From: Flavobacterium hankyongi
Lineage (GTDB): Bacteria > Bacteroidota > Bacteroidia > Flavobacteriales > Flavobacteriaceae
Reading direction: 5' to 3'
Length of the DNA stretch: 64,000 nucleotides
Assembly: GCF_036840915.1 (NCBI RefSeq)
Contig: NZ_CP085725.1
Coordinates: forward strand, 2,046,001-2,110,000
Both the position numbers and the translations under genes were made by a program. Of this stretch, positions 42,956-51,322 are shown piece after piece. Position 1 is the first letter of the stretch. Every line of letters begins with the position of its first letter. A model generated the notes under the pieces. The model saw only the letters and a list, made by a program, of their open reading frames with translations, had not been told where the DNA came from and did not search any database.

Positions 42956-44143
42956 ATGAATACAATTTTATCGGAAAGAATTAACAACCTAGCCGTTTCA
43001 CAAACTTTAGCTATGGCTGCATTAGCCAGAGAGTTAAAAGCCCAAGGAAGAGATATTATCAGTTTAAGTTTAGGGGAACCTGATTTTAATACTCCTGACT
43101 TTATTAAAGAAGCAGCTAAAAAAGCAATCGACGACAATTATTCTACTTATCCTCCAGTTGAAGGATATGCAGATTTAAAAGAGGCAATTTGCAATAAATT
43201 CAAAAGAGATAATAATTTAAATTATACACCCGCTCAAATTGTAGTTTCTACAGGAGCAAAGCAATCACTTTACAATATTGCTCAAGTGATGTTAAACGAT
43301 GGCGATGAAGTAATTCTTCCAGCACCTTATTGGGTATCGTATTTTGAAATAATTAAGCTTTCTGGCGGTATTCCAGTTCCGGTTGAAACTTCAGTAACAT
43401 CAAACTTTAAAATTACTCCAGCACAATTAGAAGCTGCCATCACACCAAAAACCAAAATGATGTGGTTTAGCTCGCCTTGTAATCCATCAGGTTCTGTATA
43501 TAGCCAAGAAGAATTAGAAGCATTAGCAGAAGTATTAAAAAAACACCCTAACATTTACGTGGTTTCTGATGAAATCTACGAACATATCAATTACACAGGA
43601 AAATACTGTAGCATTGGTTCAATCCCAGGAATGGAAAACAATACCATAACTGTAAATGGTGTTGCAAAAGCATTTGCCATGACAGGATGGAGAATTGGTT
43701 ACATTGGAGCTCCAGAATTTATTGCTAAAGCTTGTATCAAAATGCAAGGTCAAGTAACTAGCGGTGCTAATTCAATTGCACAACGTGCTACTAAAGCCGC
43801 TGTCGAAGCTGCTCCTTCTGCAATTAAATATATGGTAGATGCTTTTGAGAGCAGAAGAGGAATTGTGTACCAATTACTTTCTGAAATTCCTGGTTTCAAA
43901 TTAACTATGCCTGAAGGCGCTTTTTATTTCTTCCCAGATGTTTCCGAATACTTCGGAAAAACATTAAGAGGAAAAGAAATTAAAGATGCAAATGATTTTG
44001 CTATGTACCTATTAGGAGAAGCAAATGTAGCAACGGTAACAGGTGATGCTTTTGGAAATCCGAACTGTATTCGCTTGTCGTATGCAACCAGTGAAGAAGT
44101 ATTAAGAGAAGCAATAAAGAGAATTAAAGAAGCTTTATCATAA
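42956..44143 (+). CDS. PLP-dependent aminotransferase (aspartate aminotransferase type, class I)
   Basis: A 395-residue fold-type I aminotransferase, most like the Ib aspartate (and prephenate) aminotransferases. The PLP lysine lies in [16 protein letters not shown] (about residues 222-237), the PLP Asp/Tyr in [12 protein letters not shown], and the substrate Arg in CIRLSYATS near the end. It supplies aspartate or related amino acids. It is probably in an operon with the desaturase before it. The strong terminator at 44151 lies just after its stop. Confidence 0.9.
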   Translation: MNTILSERINNLAVSQTLAMAALARELKAQGRDIISLSLGEPDFNTPDFIKEAAKKAIDDNYSTYPPVEGYADLKEAICNKFKRDNNLNYTPAQIVVSTGAKQSLYNIAQVMLNDGDEVILPAPYWVSYFEIIKLSGGIPVPVETSVTSNFKITPAQLEAAITPKTKMMWFSSPCNPSGSVYSQEELEALAEVLKKHPNIYVVSDEIYEHINYTGKYCSIGSIPGMENNTITVNGVAKAFAMTGWRIGYIGAPEFIAKACIKMQGQVTSGANSIAQRATKAAVEAAPSAIKYMVDAFESRRGIVYQLLSEIPGFKLTMPEGAFYFFPDVSEYFGKTLRGKEIKDANDFAMYLLGEANVATVTGDAFGNPNCIRLSYATSEEVLREAIKRIKEALS

Positions 44144-44150
44144 TATCACG

Positions 44151-44178
44151 CCTCAAGGAAACTTGGGGCTTTTTTATT
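44151..44178 (+). terminator. terminator hairpin between the aminotransferase and purT genes
   Basis: Eight-base arms GCCTCAAG/CTTGGGGC with a GAAA tetraloop and a T run. It lies only 24 bases before the purT ATG, with no -7 box in between. Confidence 0.85.
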
Positions 44179-44201
44179 TTATACAAACCACAACACAACA
44201 A

Positions 44202-45368
44202 ATGCAAAAAAAAATACTTTTATTAGGTTCAGGAGAATTAGGAAAAGAATTCGTTATCGCTGCACAACGCATTGGGCAATATGTAATTGCTGTAGATAGT
44301 TATGCTAATGCCCCGGCAATGCAAGTTGCACACGAATTTGAAATCATCAATATGCTCGATGGAGCTGAACTAGACCGAATTGTTGCCAAACACAATCCTG
44401 ATTTTATCGTTCCTGAAATTGAAGCCATCCGCACCGAACGTTTTTATGATTACGAAAAACAAGGTATAAAAGTTGTTCCTTCGGCTAAAGCTGCAAACTT
44501 TACCATGAACCGAAAAGCCATTCGTGATTTAGCAGCTAAAGACTTAGGGCTTCGTACAGCAAACTATCGTTATGCTACAACAGAACAAGAATTAGAAACA
44601 GCAGTTGCAGAAGTTGGCATTCCGTGTGTGGTAAAACCATTAATGAGTTCTTCAGGAAAAGGACAATCGACTATAAAAAACCAAGAAGATATTGAAAAAG
44701 CATGGAAATATGCCGTAGAAGGATCAAGAGGTGATATTGTAGAAGTAATTGTAGAAGCTTTTGTTAATTTCAATTCAGAAATAACACTATTGACAGTTAC
44801 CCAAAACAATCATCCAACATTATTTTGTGCGCCAATTGGACATCGTCAGGAAAGAGGCGATTATCAGGAAAGCTGGCAGCCCGCTAATGTTTCTCAAAAA
44901 GACATTTTAGAAGCACAAGATATGGCCCGAAAAGTAACCGAAGCGTTGGGTGGTGCAGGACTTTTTGGTGTTGAGTTTTTTTTAACAGATGAAGGTGTTT
45001 ATTTCTCTGAATTATCTCCAAGACCACATGATACTGGTATGGTTACTTTGGCAAAAACGCAAAATTTTAATGAGTTTGAGCTGCATTTACGTGCTATTCT
45101 AAGCATTCCAATTGCCGAAATCACTCAGGAAAAAATTGGAGCCAGTGCCGTAATTTTAGCAACAGAAAATTCAAATAATCCAACATTTGATGGTATCGAA
45201 AAAGTTGCAAGTTTATCAAAAACCGATTTTAGAATCTTTGGAAAACCTACTTCAAGACCTTATAGAAGAATGGGTGTTGTTTTAATAAATGATTCACTTA
45301 ATACTCCAATTGAAGAAATTGTAGAAAAAGCTAAAAAAACAGCAGCTCTAGTAAAAGTGAATCCATAA
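44202..45368 (+). CDS. purT: formate-dependent phosphoribosylglycinamide formyltransferase PurT
   Basis: PurT formylates GAR in purine synthesis using formate and ATP, without folate. The 388-residue ATP-grasp protein has the N-terminal [12 protein letters not shown], the ATP-grasp core [15 protein letters not shown] (about 146-160), [15 protein letters not shown] and the metal site [14 protein letters not shown]. These distinguish it from PurK. The ATG at 44202 is used; the frame upstream runs into the aminotransferase terminator. No promoter is visible between that hairpin and the start, so it may rely on read-through or a promoter inside the previous gene. Confidence 0.95.
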   Translation: MQKKILLLGSGELGKEFVIAAQRIGQYVIAVDSYANAPAMQVAHEFEIINMLDGAELDRIVAKHNPDFIVPEIEAIRTERFYDYEKQGIKVVPSAKAANFTMNRKAIRDLAAKDLGLRTANYRYATTEQELETAVAEVGIPCVVKPLMSSSGKGQSTIKNQEDIEKAWKYAVEGSRGDIVEVIVEAFVNFNSEITLLTVTQNNHPTLFCAPIGHRQERGDYQESWQPANVSQKDILEAQDMARKVTEALGGAGLFGVEFFLTDEGVYFSELSPRPHDTGMVTLAKTQNFNEFELHLRAILSIPIAEITQEKIGASAVILATENSNNPTFDGIEKVASLSKTDFRIFGKPTSRPYRRMGVVLINDSLNTPIEEIVEKAKKTAALVKVNP

Positions 45369-45517
45369 AAAACGGAATTACTTATCTGGTAATGAAGTAA
45401 TTTCTTTAAAAACAATATCTTTTAATCAAAAAACGCAACGATAATTCGTAACCTTATTTTTTTTTCGGAAATTTGCACTCATTTTTTCGGTAACATTCGG
45501 AAAATAAGTTTTTAGAA

Positions 45518-47389
45518 ATGAAGAAGAAGATTGAAATTTTAGCTCCGGCAAAAGATTTGTTAACCGGTATTGCAGCGATAAATGCTGGTGCCGATGCCGT
45601 TTATATAGGCGCTCCTAAATTTGGCGCTCGCTCAAACGCAAACAATTCCATAGAAGATGTTGCGGCATTGGTGCAATACGCACATTTGTACAACGTACAG
45701 ATTTTTGTGGTTATCAATACCATTATTTATGACAACGAACTGGAAACCTGCCGTCAGTTAATCTGGAAACTATATGATATTGGTGTCGATGCGCTTATCA
45801 TTCAGGATATGGGGCTTTTGGAATTGGACTTACCTCCTATTGCGCTTCATGCCAGTACACAATCCAACAATCGTGACCCTAAAAAAATAAAATTCTTAGC
45901 CGATGCCGGAATCCAACGTGTGGTTTTAGCACGTGAATTAAATTTACACCAAATCAAAGAAATCAGCGAAGCTACAGACGTGGAATTGGAATTCTTCGTT
46001 ACTGGTGCATTATGTGTATCATTCAGTGGAAATTGTTATATGAGTGTGGCTAACGGAGAACGTTCTGCCAACAGAGGTTCTTGTGCGCAAAACTGCCGTT
46101 TGCCTTACAACTTAATCGACGGAAACGGGGAAACTTTAATCAGAAACAGTCACTTACTTTCTATCAAAGACTTTGATGTTTCGGATCAGATTCCAAATTT
46201 AGTCGAAGCAGGTATTTGTTCTTTCAAAATTGAAGGACGCCTAAAAGATATTGTATATGTAAAAAACAATGTTTCTTTCTTACGAAAAAAACTGGATGCT
46301 TTTCTGGCCGAAAATGACGATAAATATACCAAAGCTTCCTCAGGAAGCTGTACCTATACTTTCGATTCTGAATTGAGTCGCACCTTCAACCGTGGTTATA
46401 CCGATTATTTCGTAAACGAAAGACATCAGTCGATTGGTTCTTGGGAAAGTCCAAAATCAAAAGGGCAATTCATTGGTAAATTAGTAAATACTATTGGAAA
46501 CTCTTATATTATTGAAAACGGAGAATTATTAAACAATGGTGACGGACTTTGCTACATTAATGAAAACAATGAAGCCGAAGGAATTTATGTAAACAAAGTT
46601 GAAAACGGCATTGTTTATCCAAATGTATTGAAAGAAATCGCAAACGGAACGGAGATTTACCGTAATAACGATGCGGCATTTATCAGATTAGTTGAAAGAG
46701 AAGACAGTGCTATTCGAAAAATCAGTACAACATTATTGCTGAAAGAAAACGAAAATGGTTTTGAACTAATAGCTACTGATGAAGATGGTAATGTAAGTAA
46801 GGTTCAATTGGCTCATCCAAAAGAAAGAACTAAAAATAACGAATCTATCGAGGAGAATTTCAAAGTAAATTTGGCAAAAACAGGTTTCACACCTTATACT
46901 GCTGATGAAATTACTATAGAATTTTCTGAAAACTGGTTCCTTCCTATTTCAAAAATCAACGAAATGAGAAGAAATGTTTTCGAACAATTATCTGAAATTA
47001 GATTACAAAACTACGTTCGTCATGAACACCAACTAGAAAAAACGTCACATCCTTATCCTGAAACCAAATTAGATTTCACCTATAACGTAGCCAACAAAAC
47101 AGCTCGTAAGTTTTACGAACGCCACGGTGTTACCGAAATTGAAAAAGCATTTGAATTACAATGGGATCCTGGAAAATCTCGTGTAATGACAACTAAATAC
47201 TGCATCAAATACGAATTGGAGCGATGCCCGAAATACCATCGTGAAAACATGGATCAAAAACTGAAAGAACCATTGGTATTAAAACAAGGCGAACTGGAAT
47301 ACAAATTAAAATTCAACTGTAAACCTTGTGAAATGGAGATTTGGGAAAAAGATGCCGAATTCGAAATTGAAGAAGATCATATGCATTAA
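45518..47389 (+). CDS. U32-family peptidase-like tRNA/rRNA hydroxylation protein (RlhA type)
   Basis: A 623-residue U32-family protein. The opening EILAPAKDLLTGIAAINAGADAVYIG, the cysteine cluster CVSFSGNCYMS and RGSCAQNCRLPY, and a long C-terminal extension with further cysteines (YELERCPKYH and NCKPCEM) match the RlhA/YdcP branch, which hydroxylates C2501 of 23S rRNA and needs an Fe-S cluster and prephenate. The TrhP (YegQ) branch is shorter. The cysteine pattern and length favour RlhA, but I keep the name open. It stands alone and ends at the terminator at 47395. Confidence 0.85.
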   Translation: MKKKIEILAPAKDLLTGIAAINAGADAVYIGAPKFGARSNANNSIEDVAALVQYAHLYNVQIFVVINTIIYDNELETCRQLIWKLYDIGVDALIIQDMGLLELDLPPIALHASTQSNNRDPKKIKFLADAGIQRVVLARELNLHQIKEISEATDVELEFFVTGALCVSFSGNCYMSVANGERSANRGSCAQNCRLPYNLIDGNGETLIRNSHLLSIKDFDVSDQIPNLVEAGICSFKIEGRLKDIVYVKNNVSFLRKKLDAFLAENDDKYTKASSGSCTYTFDSELSRTFNRGYTDYFVNERHQSIGSWESPKSKGQFIGKLVNTIGNSYIIENGELLNNGDGLCYINENNEAEGIYVNKVENGIVYPNVLKEIANGTEIYRNNDAAFIRLVEREDSAIRKISTTLLLKENENGFELIATDEDGNVSKVQLAHPKERTKNNESIEENFKVNLAKTGFTPYTADEITIEFSENWFLPISKINEMRRNVFEQLSEIRLQNYVRHEHQLEKTSHPYPETKLDFTYNVANKTARKFYERHGVTEIEKAFELQWDPGKSRVMTTKYCIKYELERCPKYHRENMDQKLKEPLVLKQGELEYKLKFNCKPCEMEIWEKDAEFEIEEDHMH

Positions 47390-47394
47390 TATAC

Positions 47395-47429
47395 AAACCG
47401 ATGCTTTTTTAGTAAAACATCGGTTTTTT
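47395..47429 (+). terminator. terminator of the U32-family gene
   Basis: Arms AAACCGATG and CATCGGTTT with a 13-base loop and a T run. Confidence 0.8.
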
Positions 47430-47484
47430 TACACAATAAAAAGAACAAAAAAATGGTTACATTAGTAAATGTAAAATCTATAAT

Positions 47485-47643
47485 ATGAGAAAAATAGTTT
47501 TCTTTTTATTTATTATCTTTACCATTACATCTTGCGGACCTCATCGAATGAAATGTGGCCCAAGACGATGTGAAATCAAAAATCAAAAGAATTTAAATTA
47601 TGAAAAAAATAATTTTATTGTTACTAACGCTAGTGTCGTTTAG
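47485..47643 (+). CDS. small cysteine-rich lipoprotein, hypothetical
   Basis: A 52-residue ORF with a clean lipoprotein signal (MRKIVFFLFIIFTITSC). The mature part starts CGPHRMKCGPRRC, with three cysteines within 13 residues. It overlaps the start of the DUF6370 gene by 44 bases in another frame. A near -7 box (TACATTAG) lies at 47458. The short length means it can be missed by gene callers. The signal sequence and Cys pattern argue for a real gene; function is unknown and the Cys/His-rich start hints at metal binding. Confidence 0.55.
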   Translation: MRKIVFFLFIIFTITSCGPHRMKCGPRRCEIKNQKNLNYEKNNFIVTNASVV

Positions 47644-47926
47644 CATTAGTGCGCAAGAGAAAAAAGAAATAAAAAATCAAGTTGTTGAGGCTTCTTGTGG
47701 TCAATGCAATTTTGGTTTAACAAGCAAAAAAGGATGTGATTTAGCCGTACGCATTGATGGCAAAGCTTATTTTGTTGAAGGTACTTCGATTGACAAACAT
47801 GGTGATGCACATGCAGAAAATGGCTTTTGTAATGCTGTTAGAAAAGCTCAAGTTAGTGGAGAAATCAAAAATGATAAATTTTTAGCAACTGATTTTGCTT
47901 TGGTTGACGAAAAAACAAAAAAATAA
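47600..47926 (+). CDS. DUF6370 family secreted protein
   Basis: A 108-residue protein with a signal peptide (ending SISAQ). The body has ASCGQCNFGLTSKKGCDLAV and a later NGFCNAV, four cysteines in the family pattern, with VRIDGKAYFVEG in the middle. It is likely a periplasmic protein with disulfides or a metal site. Its start lies inside the small lipoprotein ORF, and the Crp/Fnr gene starts three bases after its stop, so the three are one unit. Confidence 0.8.
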   Translation: MKKIILLLLTLVSFSISAQEKKEIKNQVVEASCGQCNFGLTSKKGCDLAVRIDGKAYFVEGTSIDKHGDAHAENGFCNAVRKAQVSGEIKNDKFLATDFALVDEKTKK

Positions 47927-47929
47927 TTT

Positions 47930-48505
47930 TTGAATTTACTTCTCGAAAACATAGCTAAACACGTTTCACTCACTCCACAAGAGCAGGAACGTGTTTTATC
48001 TTTTACAGAACCCTTACAATTTAAAGCAAAAACTATACTTCTTAAATCAGGGGAAGTTTGCACCCATTCCTATTTTGTAACCAAAGGCATTATTCGGAGT
48101 TATAATATGGATGAAAACGGCGTAGAGCATGTTGTAAGTTTTGCTTGCCCTGGTTGGTGGATTGCTGATATGTACAGTTTTCTATCGCAACGCCCAGGCC
48201 AATTATACATTGAAGTAAACGAAGATGCAGAAGTTTTTGCCATTTCTAAAGAAAATCAAGAAAAAATGTATTCCGAAATCCCTAAACTGGAACGTTTTTT
48301 CCGCATTATTATAGAAAACTCTTTAGTTGCTAGCCAACAACGACTTATTGACAACATGAGTTTCACTGCCGAAGCTCGTTACGACAAATTCCTTAAAAAA
48401 TTCAACGATTTAGCGCACTGCATTCCTCAAAAGCAAATTGCCTCTTATATAGGAGTAACTCCTGAATTTTTCAGTAAAATGAAAGCCAGATTACTGAAAA
48501 AATAA
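47930..48505 (+). CDS. Crp/Fnr-family transcriptional regulator
   Basis: A 191-residue regulator: a cyclic-nucleotide-binding-type beta roll (residues 20-115, with SGEVCTHSYFVTKGIIRSY) and a C-terminal helix-turn-helix (PQKQIASYIGVTPEFFSKM, about residues 165-183). There is no N-terminal four-cysteine cluster, so it is not an oxygen-sensing FNR. The start is TTG, three bases after the DUF6370 stop; there is no in-frame ATG near it. It is followed by two genes (pirin, yceI) whose promoters share a palindromic site, so it is the likely activator of both. Confidence 0.9.
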   Translation: MNLLLENIAKHVSLTPQEQERVLSFTEPLQFKAKTILLKSGEVCTHSYFVTKGIIRSYNMDENGVEHVVSFACPGWWIADMYSFLSQRPGQLYIEVNEDAEVFAISKENQEKMYSEIPKLERFFRIIIENSLVASQQRLIDNMSFTAEARYDKFLKKFNDLAHCIPQKQIASYIGVTPEFFSKMKARLLKK

Positions 48506-48556
48506 TAGCAAGGTAGTTCTCCTCTTCTATCTTTTGGCTTTTGACATAAAACATTT

Positions 48557-48572
48557 CTTAATCTAGGTTAAG
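48557..48572 (+). promoter_or_regulatory. predicted Crp/Fnr operator upstream of pirin
   Basis: CTTAATCTAGGTTAAG, a palindrome with one mismatch, ends 22 bases before the -7 box at 48595. The core TTAAT-N4-GTTAA has the FNR-box geometry (TTGAT-N4-ATCAA). Centre-to-start distance is near -43, a class II activator position. Confidence 0.65.
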
Positions 48573-48594
48573 TATTCTACCCTTCCCTCTATCA

Positions 48595-48602
48595 TAACTT
48601 TG
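48595..48602 (+). promoter_or_regulatory. -7 promoter element of the pirin gene
   Basis: TAACTTTG matches TAnnTTTG. The TTG at 48600 is part of it and is not the start codon. Confidence 0.7.
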
Positions 48603-48623
48603 TCCTATCAAAATGAACAAGTT

Positions 48624-49481
48624 ATGAACCGAAAAGATTTTATCCGAAAAGTAGCTTTAGGTTGCGGAGCAATTCTAACAGGAACTGCTTTAGCTAAAAA
48701 AACTACTGAATCCGAAAAAGAAACCATCGGATTCAATCACATTCAAAACACAAACTCAAAAATTATGGAAAATATCGTTTTACACAAAGCCGATACACGC
48801 GGTAATGCTAATCATGGTTGGTTACAAAGTTTTCACACTTTTAGCTTTGCTAATTATTTCAACCCTGAAAGAATGAATTTTGGAGTACTTCGAGTACTTA
48901 ATGACGATACAGTTTCTGCTGGAATGGGCTTTGGAAAACACCCTCATCAGGATATGGAAATCATCAGTATCCCATTAGAAGGTGATTTAGAACACCAAGA
49001 CAGTATGGGAAATAAAACCGTGATAAAAAATGGTGACATTCAAGTGATGAGTGCCGGAACTGGAGTCCAACACAGCGAATACAACAAAAATGAAGATGAA
49101 GCAGTAAAATTTCTTCAAATTTGGGTTATTCCTAACAAAAAAGGAGTTGCTCCTCGTTATGACCAAATCACTTTAAATCAGGAAGACAGACATAATAAAT
49201 TACAACAAATCTTATCTCCAAATGCAGATGATGCAGGTGTTTGGATACATCAAGATGCATGGTTTCATTTAGGAAAATTTGACAAAGACATTGCTACAAC
49301 TTATAATTTCAAAAAAGAAGTTAACGGATTATATGTTTTTGTGCTAAATGGTGATTTGACTATAAATGGACAAAACTTAAACAAAAGAGATGGTTTGGGG
49401 ATTTGGAATACTAACAGTGTTTCTATTAAAGCAGATTCAGATGCAGAATTTTTGCTAATGGAAGTTCCAATGCACATTTAA
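48624..49481 (+). CDS. pirin-family protein with an N-terminal export-like segment
   Basis: A 285-residue bicupin. The pirin domain starts at MENIVLHKADTRGNANHG (residue 48, ATG at 48765), with the metal-site residues in MGFGKHPHQDMEIISIP and AGTGVQHSEYN. Upstream it has about 47 extra residues, MNRKDFIRKVALGCGAILTG, with a basic NRKDFIRK stretch before a hydrophobic segment, which resembles a Tat or lipoprotein-type signal. Most pirins are cytoplasmic and lack this. The promoter at 48595 supports the upstream ATG at 48624. Pirins bind iron or act as quercetinases; the role here is unknown. Confidence 0.85.
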   Translation: MNRKDFIRKVALGCGAILTGTALAKKTTESEKETIGFNHIQNTNSKIMENIVLHKADTRGNANHGWLQSFHTFSFANYFNPERMNFGVLRVLNDDTVSAGMGFGKHPHQDMEIISIPLEGDLEHQDSMGNKTVIKNGDIQVMSAGTGVQHSEYNKNEDEAVKFLQIWVIPNKKGVAPRYDQITLNQEDRHNKLQQILSPNADDAGVWIHQDAWFHLGKFDKDIATTYNFKKEVNGLYVFVLNGDLTINGQNLNKRDGLGIWNTNSVSIKADSDAEFLLMEVPMHI

Positions 49482-49488
49482 TACATTT

Positions 49489-49504
49489 CTTAATCTAGAT
49501 TAAG
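49489..49504 (+). promoter_or_regulatory. predicted Crp/Fnr operator upstream of yceI
   Basis: CTTAATCTAGATTAAG is a perfect 16-base palindrome, 22 bases before the -7 box at 49527. It is the same site at the same spacing as at 48557-48572; eight further bases on the left (acatttct) are also shared. Confidence 0.75.
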
Positions 49505-49526
49505 TACTTGGAAGACAAAGTCAAAC

Positions 49527-49534
49527 TACCTTTG
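49527..49534 (+). promoter_or_regulatory. -7 promoter element of yceI
   Basis: TACCTTTG matches TAnnTTTG, 40 bases before the ATG. Confidence 0.7.
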
Positions 49535-49574
49535 AACTATCAAAATTTAATAACAACATTTAAAAAATAAAATT

Positions 49575-50105
49575 ATGTCAACAACAAAATGGTCAATAGA
49601 CCCAACACACTCAACAATAGGTTTTAAAGTAAAACACATGATGTTTACTAATGTATCAGGAAAATTTGAAAACTACGAAGCAAACATCGTTACAGAGGAT
49701 GATGATTTTACAAAATCAAACATCGAATTCTCAGCTGATATCAATTCAATAGATACTCGTAATGCAGATCGTGACAATCACTTAAAAAGTGCCGATTTCT
49801 TTGATGCAGAAAACCATCCTAAAATGACTTTTAAAGCTTCTTCATTAACAAAAGTTGACGATGAAAACTACGAAATCGCAGGTGATTTATCGATGAGAGG
49901 AGTAACAAAATTTGTAAAATTTCCAGCTGAATTCAGCGGATTAATGATTGATCCATGGGGTAATACTAAAGCAGGTTTAAACATTTCAGGAAAAGTAAAT
50001 CGTAAAGACTGGGGATTAAACTGGAATTCAGCCCTTGAAACTGGTGGTGTTTTAGTAAGCGAAGATGTAAAACTAGATATCGAATTACAATTAGTTAAAC
50101 AATAA
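49575..50105 (+). CDS. YceI-family protein
   Basis: A 176-residue beta-barrel protein of the lipocalin-like YceI family, which binds isoprenoid-type lipids. The opening WSIDPTHSTIGFKVKHMMF and the conserved DRDNHLKSADFFDAENHPKM and DWGLNWNSALETGG are all present. There is no signal peptide, so it is a cytoplasmic member. Together with pirin it forms the target set of the Crp/Fnr regulator upstream, and it is followed by its own terminator. Confidence 0.92.
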   Translation: MSTTKWSIDPTHSTIGFKVKHMMFTNVSGKFENYEANIVTEDDDFTKSNIEFSADINSIDTRNADRDNHLKSADFFDAENHPKMTFKASSLTKVDDENYEIAGDLSMRGVTKFVKFPAEFSGLMIDPWGNTKAGLNISGKVNRKDWGLNWNSALETGGVLVSEDVKLDIELQLVKQ

Positions 50106-50134
50106 GTAAGTTAAGTTTTTGGTTTGTTTATGAC

Positions 50135-50165
50135 AACCCTGTGTTTTTTTTGGAACACAGGGTTA
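50135..50165 (+). terminator. terminator of yceI
   Basis: Arms AACCCTGTGTT and AACACAGGGTT with a T-rich loop and a T run. Confidence 0.88.
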
Positions 50166-50399
50166 TTTTTTTATAAAGAAATCTAAAAAAGAGAAATGGA
50201 AATTGCCACAAAAAACAATATAACTCTCATTACAAGCTTTTTAAATGTAATATTATAAAATATTAACTTTGTATAACGAAATTATTTCTTAAATTTAGTT
50301 AAGAAAGAATACTAGAGCATTTGTGCTGACTTACCTATTTTTCCATCAAACTAATATCCAAACTTGGATTTTCTGAATTATAAACCAAAACTATTTGTT

Positions 50400-50714
50400 A
50401 TGGACAATTCTGCGCAAATAATTGTAGATTACAAGCTTAAAATCTTGCTTATATCAAAAGGAATAATAGATAAAATGCATACATTTTACTATAAAAATAA
50501 GGACAATGAACCCTCTCTTGAAATCTTAAATCGATTTAGAGATCTCTTTAGTTACGAAATTGAAAAGTTTGAGCATGAATATGCAAGAGTTGTCCCTCCT
50601 GAATTAAAAAACTCACCTTTCGATTTTATTCCTTACAATTTCTCATTACGCTTATTGGTAGATTTAAAAAAAGAATACATTTACTTTGTTGAAAAAATTA
50701 ACGAAGAGTTATAA
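50400..50714 (+). CDS. hypothetical protein, 104 residues
   Basis: A small helical, charged cytoplasmic protein (MDNSAQIIVDYKLKILLISKG) with a pattern ELKNSPFDFIPYNFS near residue 75. No signal peptide and no motif are visible, and I do not recognise a family. The ATG at 50400 is preferred to the TTG at 50364. It has good codon use for this genome and stands alone. A loose palindrome, CTTAAATTTAGTTAAG, at 50288-50303 resembles the Crp/Fnr sites upstream of pirin and yceI. Confidence 0.6.
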   Translation: MDNSAQIIVDYKLKILLISKGIIDKMHTFYYKNKDNEPSLEILNRFRDLFSYEIEKFEHEYARVVPPELKNSPFDFIPYNFSLRLLVDLKKEYIYFVEKINEEL

Positions 50715-50849
50715 ACAATAAAGTTCAAAGCCTTATTTTCTTTATTTAATCAATTCAATACCAAATGATTTGATTGTTTTATTTTTTTACCCAAATAAAA
50801 ACCGTTTACTACTTTTTTTATAACTTTAAGATTACAAAAAATCTAAATT

Positions 50850-51242
50850 ATGAATTTGGACACAAACCTATACAATAACAAACAAGAACCAGAAGACAAA
50901 TTCATTTGCCAAACTTTAGAAAAAGAAATCAACAAAGTACTCCCAGAAGCCGAAAATAAAATATGGCATGTACATCCAGTTTGGTTTTTAGATGGAAACC
51001 CTATTGTGGGTTATAGCAAACAAAAAGCTGGAATTCGTTTAATGTTTTGGAGTGGTGTAGATTTTGAAGAAGAAAAATTGAAATCTGAAACAGGAAAGTT
51101 CAAAGATGCTTCTATTTTTTATACTGAAGCCAGTCAAATTAATACTTCAGATTTACAAAGATGGCTTGAAAAAAGTAGAAACATTCAGTGGGATTATAAA
51201 AACATTATAAAACGTAAGGGAGTATTGGAAAGACTTAAATAA
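50850..51242 (+). CDS. DUF1801 domain protein
   Basis: A 130-residue cytoplasmic protein of the DUF1801 (YdhG/YjbR-like) type. The conserved stretch KVLPEAENKIWHVHPVW, FLDGNPIVGYSKQKAG and the late LEKSRNIQWDYKNIIKRKG are clear. Some relatives are linked to iron handling or DNA repair, but the family has no settled function. The start ATG at 50850 follows an imperfect -7 box (TAACTTTA). It converges on the efflux operon with a terminator between. Confidence 0.82.
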   Translation: MNLDTNLYNNKQEPEDKFICQTLEKEINKVLPEAENKIWHVHPVWFLDGNPIVGYSKQKAGIRLMFWSGVDFEEEKLKSETGKFKDASIFYTEASQINTSDLQRWLEKSRNIQWDYKNIIKRKGVLERLK

Positions 51243-51261
51243 TTTAAATATCTTAAATAGC

Positions 51262-51295
51262 AAAAGCCATTATACAATTCTGTAGAATGGCCTTT
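51262..51295. terminator. bidirectional hairpin between the DUF1801 gene and the RND outer-membrane gene
   Basis: Imperfect arms AAAGCCATT and AATGGCCTTT with an inner TACA/TGTA pairing; T or A tracts flank it. It lies between two convergent genes. Confidence 0.6.
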
Positions 51296-51322
51296 AAAAT
51301 TAACTCAAAAAACATTACTATT

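Noticed and set aside
44163..44201. Longer N-terminus for PurT
   Set aside because: The extension lies inside the terminator hairpin and has no relation to the PurT N-terminus.
45518..47389. Horizontal transfer of the U32-family gene because it looks slightly more GC-rich
   Set aside because: The difference is small and judged by eye only; gene context and codon choice are otherwise normal.
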